A stretch of 27,877 bases of DNA, from the IMG/VR virus record IMGVR_UViG_3300010354_000483, positions 1 through 27,877 of that record. The stretch is one strand, 5' to 3'. Positions 1-9,553 of this stretch are shown in pieces (the stretch's first letter is position 1; every line of letters begins with the position of its first letter). The stretch is from a virus. A model generated the notes under the pieces. That model was not told the DNA's origin. It did no database searches and saw only the letters and a list, made by a program, of their open reading frames with translations. Both the position numbers and the translations under genes were made by a program.

Positions 1-2550
1 ATTATCAAATGTTGAAGTTATAACAATATCTGGCTTACCAGTTGCACTAGATGTTAGTCTAAAATCTGTTCCACTAAAGTCAATAGTTCCAGTAAAGTTC
101 GCGGCCTGCGCTGTTAAAGTTCCGTCATTTTCAACTTTAAATAAAGCATTATTAACATCTTCATCACCAGCCCAAAGAAAAGCATTAGTTCCAGTATTTG
201 CAAATGTTGTATAAGTAAAAGATCCATCTGTTACTTCAAAATCTCCTTTTATAACAACAGCACCACTAATACTTTCAGTTACTGATGGGTCATGTGCATA
301 TGCTGTTGAACTATTAATTTGAGTACTACCAGTATAAACTGGAGAAGGAGAGGCATCTTCACCATAAATTAAAATAGTAAAATAGGATGCTGATGTAGGA
401 TAATGTGTAACTCTTTTATCAGATCCAGTAAGTCCACCAACAGTATAACTGCTTGATACTGCATCTAGCGAATAAGATCCACTAACAACTTCTGAAACTT
501 TAAAACTTAAAGAAGTATTTAATGATGAACCATCACCAGTTATACCACTAAATGTTATTTCAGACCCTCTAAGAAGTTGTTTAACAGTATCAAAATCATC
601 ACTTGTATATGATGGATCAATGCTGGTATATAAACATCTTAAATAAAATGTAGAATATCTTCCTCTATCACTAGTAAAATTAGGATCAAAATATGTATAG
701 AATTCATCATCAATTATCATTTTACTTATTGCTATAGTATTTGTTTGATAAGTTCCACCGGAATCACCAGCACTTATAGCATTAAAAGTTGTTCCAGTGC
801 CAGTATAAAGAATTCCATTTCCAACGGTCCATCCACCTAATTCTGAGCCGGGATTTAAAACACCAGTTGCTTGAAACGTTAATGTTCCAAAATCATCAAG
901 TTCTAAATAATCATCTCCAATAGTTGTTGCTAAAAGAAAAATATTATTTGTATCTGAATTTACTTGTTTATTAAACCAATAATTATACGCATCAAGTTTA
1001 AATCCATATTCTGTACCACTGGCACTTGGCTGTGCTGCTGGATTATCATTAAGATTATATCCTATTGCAGAAAGATCAGAGGGGTCGGTCGGACCAAATA
1101 AAATATGTCCAGTAAAACTTCCTTTATTAGCAATAATTTCTCCAGAAACAGTAACATTTCCTGCACTTCCACTAACATAATTAGATGAAGATGATGCAAA
1201 TCTAAATCTTCCAAGTTCATCTATATAGAATCCATCTCCAGATGAATATGTTGTAGGAGTTCCACTAATTGTAGTAAAAATCATAGCAGAACTTGTTGCT
1301 CTATCACCTTTGATAGTAATATTATTAGATGTAGTTCCAGCAACAATATTTGCATATGTTCCAGATCCAGTTATTCCAGTATTAATTACAGTGAATCCAG
1401 CCAAAGTTGGCGATCCAGTAGTAGGAATATTAAACATTTGCAATCCGGCATTATATCCAGTTAATCCTGTATCATCAAGAACTACACCGTTAGTTGGAGT
1501 TCCTGCAATAAACTTTCCACCTGAACTAACAGTCACAGATCCAGTAAACCTACCTGCTGCTGCTGTAATATCTCCACTAAAAGATCCAGAGGTAGCATTA
1601 ATATTACCAGTTATTGATAAAGCAGATCCTGTCCATTTAGCGGAACCAGCGGCACCACCAAATCCAAATTTTCCGTCAGTATACCAATAATTATATTCAT
1701 TTATATATATACCATCTTCTCCAGAAACACCATTAGGACATGCAGATATTTTCAAAAGATTTGGTGAGGCGCCAACAGTCAAGGCATTTACCGTTACATT
1801 AGCATTTACATAAACATCAGTTCCAACAATAACTGATCCACTATTAAATGTAATACCTTGTGGACCACCAAGACTAAACTTTCCTGTTGAATACCAATAG
1901 TTAGCACTACTAATAAAAATACCATCTTCGCCAGCCACACCATTAGGACATGCAGATATTTTAAGAATATTTGGAGATGCTCCAACTAAAAGAGAGTCTG
2001 TGGTTGTTGTTCCTAAAATAGTAACGCCGGTTCCAATAACTACTGCTGAACCATTATATGTTATACCATTTGCTCCACCAACGTCAAGGGTGGTGGCCTC
2101 TAGTTCACCTCGCACCGCCACGTTTGAAAATACAGCATTTCCTTCTTGAGTGATTAGCCAACCATTAGATCCAATATCTTTGTCATCCCAATTTTCATAA
2201 CTAACAACAACCATAGCAGCAGATGAAGAATAAGATGCAGTAACTAATTCATTATCTTTAAGATAATAAACTGTATATTTGCCAGTATAGGTATCTTCTA
2301 AGTCTGGATTTTCTGACTCAATAGAAACGATAGGATATATTGAAACAGAAGATCCGCTAGTTAGTGAAAGATACTGTCCCTCTTTTATATTACCGACTGC
2401 AATGCTTGCAGTTATTATTGGAACAAAACCATCAAAATTAGATGATGAAATTTGTCTTTCATTAATTCTAAGATTATCAGCAGTATCTCTATAGGTTGAT
2501 ATTTTTCCTAAATCTGTATTTTCTATATTAGAGTTATAAATGTTATCCAT
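1..2550 (-). CDS. Tail fibre / minor structural protein, C-terminus beyond window edge
   Basis: I translated this frame by hand: it is open from ATG at 2550 to the left edge, giving 850 codons with no stop, so the gene is partial at its 3' end. The product is rich in Gly, Ser, Thr, Asn and short beta-strand patterns such as GSFSGDI, GRFTGSV, GSFTGHI and NFTGTI, as in beta-helical phage tail fibres. Residues about 161-300 contain two tandem repeats of 70 residues, each holding the motif KISACPNGV followed by GEDGI and an NYWY segment. A later segment, GGWTVGNGILYTGTG (about residues 575-590), is also of a kind seen in phage fibre proteins. The start lies 2 bases after the stop of the upstream tail-tip gene, with a weak AAGG ribosome site. 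Probable role: distal tail fibre or host-contact protein. The fold is inferred; receptor and C-terminal domain cannot be seen. Confidence 0.75.
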   Translation of the reverse strand, partial: MDNIYNSNIENTDLGKISTYRDTADNLRINERQISSSNFDGFVPIITASIAVGNIKEGQYLSLTSGSSVSIYPIVSIESENPDLEDTYTGKYTVYYLKDNELVTASYSSSAAMVVVSYENWDDKDIGSNGWLITQEGNAVFSNVAVRGELEATTLDVGGANGITYNGSAVVIGTGVTILGTTTTDSLLVGASPNILKISACPNGVAGEDGIFISSANYWYSTGKFSLGGPQGITFNSGSVIVGTDVYVNANVTVNALTVGASPNLLKISACPNGVSGEDGIYINEYNYWYTDGKFGFGGAAGSAKWTGSALSITGNINATSGSFSGDITAAAGRFTGSVTVSSGGKFIAGTPTNGVVLDDTGLTGYNAGLQMFNIPTTGSPTLAGFTVINTGITGSGTYANIVAGTTSNNITIKGDRATSSAMIFTTISGTPTTYSSGDGFYIDELGRFRFASSSSNYVSGSAGNVTVSGEIIANKGSFTGHILFGPTDPSDLSAIGYNLNDNPAAQPSASGTEYGFKLDAYNYWFNKQVNSDTNNIFLLATTIGDDYLELDDFGTLTFQATGVLNPGSELGGWTVGNGILYTGTGTTFNAISAGDSGGTYQTNTIAISKMIIDDEFYTYFDPNFTSDRGRYSTFYLRCLYTSIDPSYTSDDFDTVKQLLRGSEITFSGITGDGSSLNTSLSFKVSEVVSGSYSLDAVSSSYTVGGLTGSDKRVTHYPTSASYFTILIYGEDASPSPVYTGSTQINSSTAYAHDPSVTESISGAVVIKGDFEVTDGSFTYTTFANTGTNAFLWAGDEDVNNALFKVENDGTLTAQAANFTGTIDFSGTDFRLTSSATGKPDIVITSTFDN
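1651..2070 (-). repeat. Two tandem 210-bp (70-residue) coding repeats in the fibre gene
   Basis: The stretch 1861-2070 aligns with 1651-1860 at an exact offset of 210 bases. The best conserved part is 1921-1995 against 1711-1785, where the DNA is nearly identical and encodes GASPN(I/L)LKISACPNGV followed by GEDGI. Around it, the segments encoding an NYWY pair and a GKF(S/G)(L/F)GG motif also line up. This is an in-frame duplication of a beta-rich structural unit in a fibre-like protein. Confidence 0.8.
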
Positions 2551-2552
2551 TT

Positions 2553-3464
2553 TTAAGTACCCTTAGCCTTTGCTTCAGCAAGAATAGCAAGACCTTTATC
2601 ATCTTTTTGTAGCCATTCTCCAGACCAGTTTTCCCCAACTTTTTTATATCTTGCTATTCCACAATAAAGTTTTAAAGCAATATTTTTATCTAGAAGAGAT
2701 GTTGTTAAAACAGTTGCTGGTTTCTTTAAAAACTGTGTTATATCAGAGTAGGGTGGAGCGGTTGCCCTATCTATAAGTGGAGTCCCCGGTCCAGATGGTT
2801 TAATTATATATATTGGACTTTCTTTTTTATTTGACATATTGATTGTAGAAACTGTAGAAACTCCAAATACTAAAACATCTCTTACATAATCATTATACAT
2901 AAATGATTGAAGAGAATTGCTACCGCCGTTTAATCTAATTGTATAATCTCTAACTGTTTTAGTTGATTTAACCTCTTTTATAGAGTTTACAGATGCTGTA
3001 ACAGATCCTTTTGCTCCAACTGAAAAGACGCTGGCAGAAACTTTCAAGTCTATATACTTTTCACCCTTTGTGCTTTTAATTGATGGAATAACTTTAAGAG
3101 TATTTCCATTTATTGGAGCAAGAGCACCACTGCTGGCAGTTATAAAAACATCGTCGCCAACTTTAATTTTTGAAGGAGTAGACTGTAGTTTTAAAGTAAG
3201 TCTTTCATAATTAGCATTGAATGTTCCAACTAAATAGTTGGTTATGTTATATTCAGAGTTTTCATCAAAAACATCAATATTTCTTGTTACATATTCATAT
3301 GTCAATCCAGTTTTTGTTATTAAAGAAGGCCATGCTGGAACATCAAACTCAAGGAAGGTAGAAGTCTGTGTAGAACCTAGATAAGTTTTAATTCTAAATT
3401 GAACATTATCTTTTGGCATTAATGTGCTTTTACCATCACCTGATATTGATATTTTTTCTGGCAC
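2553..3464 (-). CDS. Putative minor tail / tail-tip protein
   Basis: A 303-residue protein that I do not recognise by family. It starts with GTG, whose first base pairs into the stop of the upstream gene (TAGTG, 1-base overlap). A GGTGG sequence upstream can serve as ribosome site. The product is beta-rich, without signal peptide or membrane segment. Residues about 100-170 look like an all-beta domain (KVGDDVFITASSGALAPING, then a VSASVFSVGAKGSVTASV stretch). The C-terminus (residues about 265-303) has aromatic and charged residues ending in an Ala/Lys-rich helix. Its place between the hub gene cluster and the fibre gene suggests a structural component of the tail tip or a fibre connector. 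Function is inferred from position only. Confidence 0.6.
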   Translation of the reverse strand: MPEKISISGDGKSTLMPKDNVQFRIKTYLGSTQTSTFLEFDVPAWPSLITKTGLTYEYVTRNIDVFDENSEYNITNYLVGTFNANYERLTLKLQSTPSKIKVGDDVFITASSGALAPINGNTLKVIPSIKSTKGEKYIDLKVSASVFSVGAKGSVTASVNSIKEVKSTKTVRDYTIRLNGGSNSLQSFMYNDYVRDVLVFGVSTVSTINMSNKKESPIYIIKPSGPGTPLIDRATAPPYSDITQFLKKPATVLTTSLLDKNIALKLYCGIARYKKVGENWSGEWLQKDDKGLAILAEAKAKGT

Positions 3465-4429
3465 TACACACCACCATCAAAATTCACTATCAAAGAGTAT
3501 TGTATGTTTAGTGGTATTGAGGCTGGCTTCACTATTGGTGTAGCCAGAACTGCTCTAGATATCATTCCAAAGTTTGTATCTATAGCATATGAACCTACAT
3601 CAATTTTTATTGCATCTAATAAAACTGTTTGAGTGCTTGAATTCCAAAGTCTAACTTTTGATATAGTATTCCAATCTGGAGTGCCAGTTGTTTGTGCTGA
3701 TGCTTTTGTTACCTGAACTATTTGATATCCTGACTGAGAAGAACTCACAACTGGAAGTGTGTAATAGTTTGAATCATCTGTATAGAATCTAAAATAAACG
3801 CTGGCGGCAACACTAGATGACTGATTTATCATTGCTAGTTTAAACACGTCTTCAGACGAATATCTTGATATTGATGCTAATGTACTATTGTCTGTTACAA
3901 GTTCAAGATAGTCAGAGGCGCTTCCAGTTGTTGGTAGGCTAAGCATTTGATTGCCTATCCGAGCACTTGAAGTTAATGTTAACTGTGCTGCTGAAGCAGT
4001 TCCATATTTTGAAAATAAATCAATTGTATCAAAGTTTATTAAAGTTTCACCATCAACATTTATTTCATTATTTAAATTTGTTGCTGGATAAATTGCCACC
4101 TCGTTAATTTCATACTGAAAACCATCTACGATTGTTCCAGCAAAGACTAATGAATCATTTGCTCCAGACAATGAAAAGGAATTACCTACCACCGGAGTCC
4201 TGCCAATTTCAAATCCTAAACTATTATTTGTAATAAGAGTGGATGCTGAATTAAAAACGTTTGCAGTTTTATCTATACCATAGGCTATTGAATTAACAAA
4301 ATTAGGAATAATGCCAAGTAAAGACTTTATAGCAATAGAACGTCCAGCAGTAGTGAAGGCATTTTTCTGTTCTAAGATTAACTCGTTTCCGAGATAAAAT
4401 CTATATACTCCAACTATGTCATTTTTCAC
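3464..4429 (-). CDS. Putative minor tail protein with carbohydrate-binding-like beta domain
   Basis: About 321 residues from a GTG at 4429; the reading frame extends 7 codons further to a TTG at 4450. I prefer the GTG because an AGGAG lies upstream of it and because the TTG would overlap the previous gene by 17 bases without a good ribosome site; spacing (11 bases) is rather long, so the start is uncertain. The N-terminus (GVYRFYLGNELILEQKNAFT) followed by NEVAIYP around residue 125 resembles N-terminal parts of phage fibre or baseplate-periphery proteins. Residues about 155-285 form a beta-rich segment (SVYFRFYTDDSNYYTLPV, then KVRLWNSS, then LLDAIKIDVG) reminiscent of a jelly-roll carbohydrate-binding domain. 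Likely a tail-tip adhesion or connector protein; family assignment is inference. Confidence 0.6.
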   Translation of the reverse strand: MKNDIVGVYRFYLGNELILEQKNAFTTAGRSIAIKSLLGIIPNFVNSIAYGIDKTANVFNSASTLITNNSLGFEIGRTPVVGNSFSLSGANDSLVFAGTIVDGFQYEINEVAIYPATNLNNEINVDGETLINFDTIDLFSKYGTASAAQLTLTSSARIGNQMLSLPTTGSASDYLELVTDNSTLASISRYSSEDVFKLAMINQSSSVAASVYFRFYTDDSNYYTLPVVSSSQSGYQIVQVTKASAQTTGTPDWNTISKVRLWNSSTQTVLLDAIKIDVGSYAIDTNFGMISRAVLATPIVKPASIPLNIQYSLIVNFDGGV

Positions 4430-4433
4430 TGGA

Positions 4434-4928
4434 CTAATTACTCCTATCAATTTTTACATTAACAACTTCAACATCATCTTTATTAAATTCAATAAGATTT
4501 AAACTAATTGTTATTTCAGGCTCTCCATTATTATACCTCACGTTAAACAACTTTAAATATTCTAGGTAATCATAATTCTCACTGTTTTCATTCCCAAGAT
4601 TTAAACTATCTTGAATAGCCTGAACCATCTGATTAAATATTTCTCTTATTCCATCCACCGATTTGGGATTTTCAATGTCTGATTCTTCTATATAATTAAC
4701 ACTTTTATAGTTAACTCCACTAGTAATAAGAGTTTTAGTTTCATTAATAATTTCTAAAGTTAATCTTTCAACCTCTTCAATAATACGATCAGTAAGATTG
4801 GGCATTGATAGAGGTTCATCAGAAGTTTCTGGAACATTCTGATTTGAAGATATATTCATTCTTACAGAAGGAAGTCTTTCGTTACTATTTTTCTTGGCCG
4901 GAATTAACGGAGCAACAATAACAGCCAT
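4434..4928 (-). CDS. Small tail-tip-region protein of unknown function
   Basis: A 164-residue protein beginning with ATG at 4928, with a GAGGTAGGTG ribosome site a few bases upstream. The start overlaps the hub gene stop by one base (TAATG), the usual sign of translational coupling. The N-terminal 45 residues are polar and probably flexible; residues about 45-70 (DRIIEEVERLTLEIINETKT) and 90-110 are acidic amphipathic helices; the C-terminal 40 residues alternate hydrophobic and polar residues and should be beta strands (EITISLNLIEFNKDDVEVVN). No cysteine, signal peptide or membrane segment is seen. I do not recognise a family. Position between hub and adhesion-like genes suggests a tail-tip structural or assembly role. 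Confidence 0.55.
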   Translation of the reverse strand: MAVIVAPLIPAKKNSNERLPSVRMNISSNQNVPETSDEPLSMPNLTDRIIEEVERLTLEIINETKTLITSGVNYKSVNYIEESDIENPKSVDGIREIFNQMVQAIQDSLNLGNENSENYDYLEYLKLFNVRYNNGEPEITISLNLIEFNKDDVEVVNVKIDRSN

Positions 4929-7900
4929 TAAATAACACCTACCTCAACAATGGATATTGTAGTACTAGGACCACTGCTATTAATTGAATGATTTATTTCA
5001 GAGACAACAAATGTCTTTTTACCAAATACATCATTAGACTGAAGATATCCTCTATCTTTAGAATATATTTTAACCTTGTCACCAAGTTCTAACAATGGAT
5101 TTGGAAATATCTCTAAAGTAAATTTTAGACGTTCTCTTGAACAGTTATCCATTATCCACTTGACAAGTTCATTGGCTTGAATTCTATCTTGAATATAAAT
5201 ACTATCTATTGTAAAAGTTTTTTCTCCATAAACAGATTTATTATATTGAAGATCAGTAACCTTCTTACCGTCGTCATCAATTTTTGCATAGTAGTCTTTT
5301 AAAGTTACATTACCAGATGAAAGTTCTTCAATTTGAGTTCCAGTTAAATATAGAGGAAGGTTATCATCGGCAGATATTGCTATAGCAGTTGTTGATGTAT
5401 TAGCCACCACAATTTCTGCACCAAATGAACTAAATTCATAATCTAAAATCATATATTGTGGATTAATTCTTGAAATATCTATAATTCTTGCTGATAAAGC
5501 AGGAGACTGATATCTAGGAGTATACTTTTTTACTTCTCTAGCAAGTTTAGCAAAATCGTTATAGTACATTTTTATTTTTTGATCATTGAAAAGAATATAT
5601 CTTTCTGCTGATACAGAGCCTTGTGATATTTTACCTTGTTGATAAGACTCATTTATTGTTTCTATAAATTCATTTTTATTATTAAAATAACTATTATCTG
5701 ATCCAGTATATATTGCTTTAGATACAGCAATTACATTTTCAAACATTGCTTGAGAATCATCTCTAACAAATAAAAATACATTTTTGGCACCATCCCAAAA
5801 ATTAGTTTTATTAACATCTTTATCAACTATTGGATTATTGTTTGTAATACTAGTTCTACCATAATAAACATCAAATTCAACATTATTTGCATTTGTTTTG
5901 ATTCTTATTTCTAAATTAAATATAGAATCAAGCGGAATGCTATCAGTTGATATAAATTGAATATTAGAATTTGTTACTGGGGCAATTTTAACAGCCGCAG
6001 TTCCAAGAACCTTTGGAGCAAGAATTCCATCCTTTTCTTCAAGTTTATAAAATCTTAAACTTTGAATTTTATTTACCTTTTCAATGTCTCTATAACTTGA
6101 TCCTGCTGATTCAACTTCAACAAAGTATCCAGATTTAATGATTCTTTCATTAGTATCTGGATCTGTATTATACTTAAGAGCAAATCCTATTCCAGCGATA
6201 CAAGAATTTGTTGATGTTTGATTTATATTCTTTTTATCTGTTTCAATTCCAGAATATAGTTTCATTGTTGTTGCAACAATACCCGGTTGAAAATTTAAAT
6301 CAAAAATCTGACCATAAATATATCTTTGTCCGTATGTATAAACATATGGGTCAAAACTGGTGCTTCCAGAACCGGGAACCCACTTATTAACTTTTCTATT
6401 TATCTTTTGCATACTTTCATACACTAGTGCATCTGTTGATGCTGATAGAGGTTTTCTATCATCGGCTGGTGATTTTGGCCCAGCAATTTTAAGTTGTCCA
6501 ACATATGATCTATAACTTTGTTTTGGTAGATTTAATCTTTTCTTAATTCTATCAAATCTTTTATAGTCTTTAAAATCAAAGAAGGTTGATACTTTAAAGT
6601 TTGCTGGCTTTCTAAGATTTTTCTTTTCACCTATCAATAGGCTAAACTTGTTCTCTGGATCAACATCGCTTGCAGTTACAGACTTATTGAATGAAACGTG
6701 CCTTCTTATATCGGTATTCATAGCCGCACGACCGTCAGAAATTATCTTATAGGTGTAATCATCATCGTCATTTTCTACAGCATTCAATCGTAACTTAACA
6801 ACTAGGGCGATTGGAGTCACAGAAGATCTTTTTGTTAAAGAGTTAACCTTTTCATTAACTTCTTCTGGACTAAACATAATTAAGTTTTCGCCGTTAATTG
6901 AATAAAGTATTCCATAGTATTCTATTATTTCATTATCTATCATAATAAAACCGGCCTGATTTCCAAATGTATAGATTTCATTTCTATCTAAATAGATCAT
7001 CATGCTTTCTAATTTTGTTGCACTTCCACTTTTAGCCGCAGCGACTGCATTATCATAAAACTTTTTTATTGCTGAATTATAATCAGGAGCATTTACTGTA
7101 AATCCACTAAATAAATCTTTTGGTTTAGATGCATTCATATCTTTTACTAGATTAGCCGCACCTAAAACAGAGTCTGTTCCAGTTCCCGGTGACCAAAGCG
7201 TCCTTAAAGCATAGTCATATCCAGAGGTAGATATTGTTGTTTGTGGAGAATCGGAGAGGAGTTTTTTAGGAATCGCTTCGGCAAGAAGATTCTGTGCTGA
7301 AACTCTTGCAACACCATAGTCATGAAATGTTATTGTTCCATTACTAACTGGATCTATTTTTTGATCATTACTTTTTATAATATTAGATTTATATGATGAT
7401 ACATAACTATACTCATTGTCTGCTGGAGAGTATTCTTCATCAAACACCATCCAAAAATCTGTTCCGCCTGTAACATTATCAACCGATTGAGTCATTGAAA
7501 CTTTACTTGAAATTCTTTCTTTTGTCAATACATTGAGGTTTCCAACAGCATCCATATAAATAGCAGACTGAGTTGCTTTTGCTAAAGTATCTAAAACCTC
7601 TGTTACTGTTTTCTCATTATTACAAAAGAAGTTTTTTATTTTAATATCAGTATCATTAGACTCTCCAGATTTTTTAAACTCAAATCCAGTTACTCCAACA
7701 TTATCTAATATCATTAATATAATTGCAGAGAAGTTAGTTCCACCCTGTGAAACAAAAACAAGATCCATAACGTTTTTTTCTTGTAAAAGCCTCATTTTAT
7801 CTGACAATGATACTTTGGTATTAAACTCTTCTTGAACTTCCCATTTATCTGCATACATAACTTTTAAAGGAACAGTATATGTTGTTGAAGTATCCTCGTC

Positions 7901-9013
7901 AGTTATTTTTTGAAATAAACGAAATTCAACATCTTGTGTTAACAATTTATATTTTGAAGCATAACTTGATAACATAAACTGTTTTGTATCATTTGATAAG
8001 GTTATTTCACCATTTGATGTGACAATACCTCCTACTGGAAGCCCATACTCGCTATCAGAAATAGATGAGTTTATATTAAAAGATTCTGTATATGATGTAA
8101 GATCATACTCTATTCTTGGTGAAATTTCAATTAATTCAAGACTACCCTTATATGATCTTTGTTTTCCATTAACAGTTTTTGTTATCTTTGTCATCTTGTC
8201 AACTCTTAACCGAACACCTTTAATTAGTTTAAGTTGAGTTGTGGGAGTTTCTATCTGATCAAGATCGTCTGCTCTTCTTACTATGGTTGACCATGTAGAA
8301 GTATTATCATAATAGAGTTCAAGTGTACCGTCAGTGAATCCGGCAGAAGATGTTGATGAGTAGATTTGAGTCCAAGTTGATCCATTTGTAGAAAGAATAT
8401 CAACATAGTATTTTTCTGGAACACATAAATGATTTTGAACCTTTATTACAATTTTATTACATGGAAAAGTTTCTTCATAAACAACAAATGGGTTTGCATA
8501 CTGAATTGCACCGTCCACTGTTGATTGACCAGCATATTTTAATCTATTATCTTGAGTAAGATTAAGATTGTCAATAATTTTTCCAGAATTAAAGTAGTCA
8601 TATTTTCTATTTTTGCTAAATGGATAATATCTTGGTTTATCTGAATTTAGTTTATCAATCTGCAAATCTGCAATATCATCTGCAATAAGTAAAGAATTGG
8701 ATTGTTGAAGTAGAATAATTCCCTGATCTGGCCTATCTGGTTCAAAGACTGATGCTAGGCTTGAAAAAGTTTCTGCCTCATTAGAAAGTTTAGTTGAGTT
8801 ATCGTCATAAATGTAGAATGTCTTACCATCAAATATGTTTGTATCATTTGCTGAATAGGTCATATTAGCAGCATTTCCAGCGCCGCCATAAATGCCATAA
8901 TCAGATATTTTTTGATAACGATTCATATTCCATTCAGTTACAACAAGATGCTGGCTTACAACAGTGTCATAACTTTTTAATATATCTCTTAGTACTGGAT
9001 AGTCTAATATCAT
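4928..9013 (-). CDS. Large tail hub / minor tail protein with lectin-like domain
   Basis: A 1361-residue protein, ATG at 9013 directly after the distal tail gene stop (TAAATG) with an AGAGG ribosome site. Visible regions: an N-terminal part with a discoidin-like beta domain (about residues 170-242, from YANPFVVYEETFPCNKIVIK); a hub-like region around 468-498 (VLDTLAKATQSAIYMDAVGN), typical of tail hub proteins related to T4 gp27 and siphophage Tal; a concanavalin/LamG-like beta-sandwich at about 890-1096 (IYGQIFDLNFQPG, FNLEIRIKTNANNVEFDVYYG, NVFLFVRDDSQAMF); and a C-terminal hub-type segment at about 1302-1321 (PNPLLELGDKVKIYSKDRGY). It probably forms the tail-tip hub, with the inserted sandwich domains making glycan contacts. 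The length is large for a simple hub and suggests domain insertion. Domain assignments rest on motif impressions, not on searches. Confidence 0.75.
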   Translation of the reverse strand: MILDYPVLRDILKSYDTVVSQHLVVTEWNMNRYQKISDYGIYGGAGNAANMTYSANDTNIFDGKTFYIYDDNSTKLSNEAETFSSLASVFEPDRPDQGIILLQQSNSLLIADDIADLQIDKLNSDKPRYYPFSKNRKYDYFNSGKIIDNLNLTQDNRLKYAGQSTVDGAIQYANPFVVYEETFPCNKIVIKVQNHLCVPEKYYVDILSTNGSTWTQIYSSTSSAGFTDGTLELYYDNTSTWSTIVRRADDLDQIETPTTQLKLIKGVRLRVDKMTKITKTVNGKQRSYKGSLELIEISPRIEYDLTSYTESFNINSSISDSEYGLPVGGIVTSNGEITLSNDTKQFMLSSYASKYKLLTQDVEFRLFQKITDEDTSTTYTVPLKVMYADKWEVQEEFNTKVSLSDKMRLLQEKNVMDLVFVSQGGTNFSAIILMILDNVGVTGFEFKKSGESNDTDIKIKNFFCNNEKTVTEVLDTLAKATQSAIYMDAVGNLNVLTKERISSKVSMTQSVDNVTGGTDFWMVFDEEYSPADNEYSYVSSYKSNIIKSNDQKIDPVSNGTITFHDYGVARVSAQNLLAEAIPKKLLSDSPQTTISTSGYDYALRTLWSPGTGTDSVLGAANLVKDMNASKPKDLFSGFTVNAPDYNSAIKKFYDNAVAAAKSGSATKLESMMIYLDRNEIYTFGNQAGFIMIDNEIIEYYGILYSINGENLIMFSPEEVNEKVNSLTKRSSVTPIALVVKLRLNAVENDDDDYTYKIISDGRAAMNTDIRRHVSFNKSVTASDVDPENKFSLLIGEKKNLRKPANFKVSTFFDFKDYKRFDRIKKRLNLPKQSYRSYVGQLKIAGPKSPADDRKPLSASTDALVYESMQKINRKVNKWVPGSGSTSFDPYVYTYGQRYIYGQIFDLNFQPGIVATTMKLYSGIETDKKNINQTSTNSCIAGIGFALKYNTDPDTNERIIKSGYFVEVESAGSSYRDIEKVNKIQSLRFYKLEEKDGILAPKVLGTAAVKIAPVTNSNIQFISTDSIPLDSIFNLEIRIKTNANNVEFDVYYGRTSITNNNPIVDKDVNKTNFWDGAKNVFLFVRDDSQAMFENVIAVSKAIYTGSDNSYFNNKNEFIETINESYQQGKISQGSVSAERYILFNDQKIKMYYNDFAKLAREVKKYTPRYQSPALSARIIDISRINPQYMILDYEFSSFGAEIVVANTSTTAIAISADDNLPLYLTGTQIEELSSGNVTLKDYYAKIDDDGKKVTDLQYNKSVYGEKTFTIDSIYIQDRIQANELVKWIMDNCSRERLKFTLEIFPNPLLELGDKVKIYSKDRGYLQSNDVFGKKTFVVSEINHSINSSGPSTTISIVEVGVI

Positions 9014-9553
9014 TTATGCCTCTACTAACGATAAACTAAGATTCCATGTGTCAAAAAGCGAACCTCTTTGAATAATATTATATGAAAAATTCTCAAAGAA
9101 AACATTATATGTTTCTATTTTATATTTAAGTGGTATAGAACCAGTTCCTTCAGGGTCCGGTGTATCATATACAAGCATTAAATAGAAACTATCATTATGA
9201 TTTTTATACCATTCTAGAAGTTCTTTACCCGCCGCCCAAGCAGCAGAAGTGTTATTTTTTACCTCTGAAATGTAACTTTTATTTGATGGTAGTCTATCCC
9301 AAGAAACAGAAAACTTCATCTTATCTGCAACATGATAAGAGCGCATTCTGCCATTAATCATTCTCTTTTTATATTCAATTCTGTCACAATCTAATTGTAT
9401 TTCATTTCTTCCATCGTCAGTTACAAATATATAGTCTGTTCCGGCAACTGCGCCAATATTCCATGTTCCAATAGATGCTGTGGTTGGTGTAGGCTGAGAA
9501 TCTGTAAAAACCATAAGTGAAGGTCTAAACCATCTTCTTTCAATTGTAGTCAT
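9014..9553 (-). CDS. Distal tail protein (Dit-like)
   Basis: A 179-residue protein. ATG at 9553 overlaps the tape measure stop by one base (TAATG), with AGGAG six bases upstream. Its place immediately after the tape measure and before the large hub gene is the classic position of the distal tail protein, which forms the ring joining the tail tube to the tip. The sequence shows beta-rich segments, a conserved-looking basic motif (KKRMINGRMRSYHVADK, about residues 62-78) followed by LKFSVSW-type strands (here MKFSVSWDRLP), and a C-terminal FFENFSYNIIQRG...WNLSLSLVEA pattern as in many siphophage tail-tip ring proteins of actinobacterial phages. No enzyme motif is seen. Function is inferred from position plus this pattern. 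Confidence 0.7.
   Translation of the reverse strand: MTTIERRWFRPSLMVFTDSQPTPTTASIGTWNIGAVAGTDYIFVTDDGRNEIQLDCDRIEYKKRMINGRMRSYHVADKMKFSVSWDRLPSNKSYISEVKNNTSAAWAAGKELLEWYKNHNDSFYLMLVYDTPDPEGTGSIPLKYKIETYNVFFENFSYNIIQRGSLFDTWNLSLSLVEA

Noticed and set aside
1310-1690. Plus-strand open frame of 126 codons rich in Pro and Val
   Set aside because: It lies antisense to the continuous fibre frame, has a biased shadow composition and no ribosome site.
4928-9013. Lytic enzyme domain in the hub protein
   Set aside because: No HExxH, no transglycosylase or NlpC/P60-type catalytic motif could be seen; the protein reads as beta-rich structural throughout.
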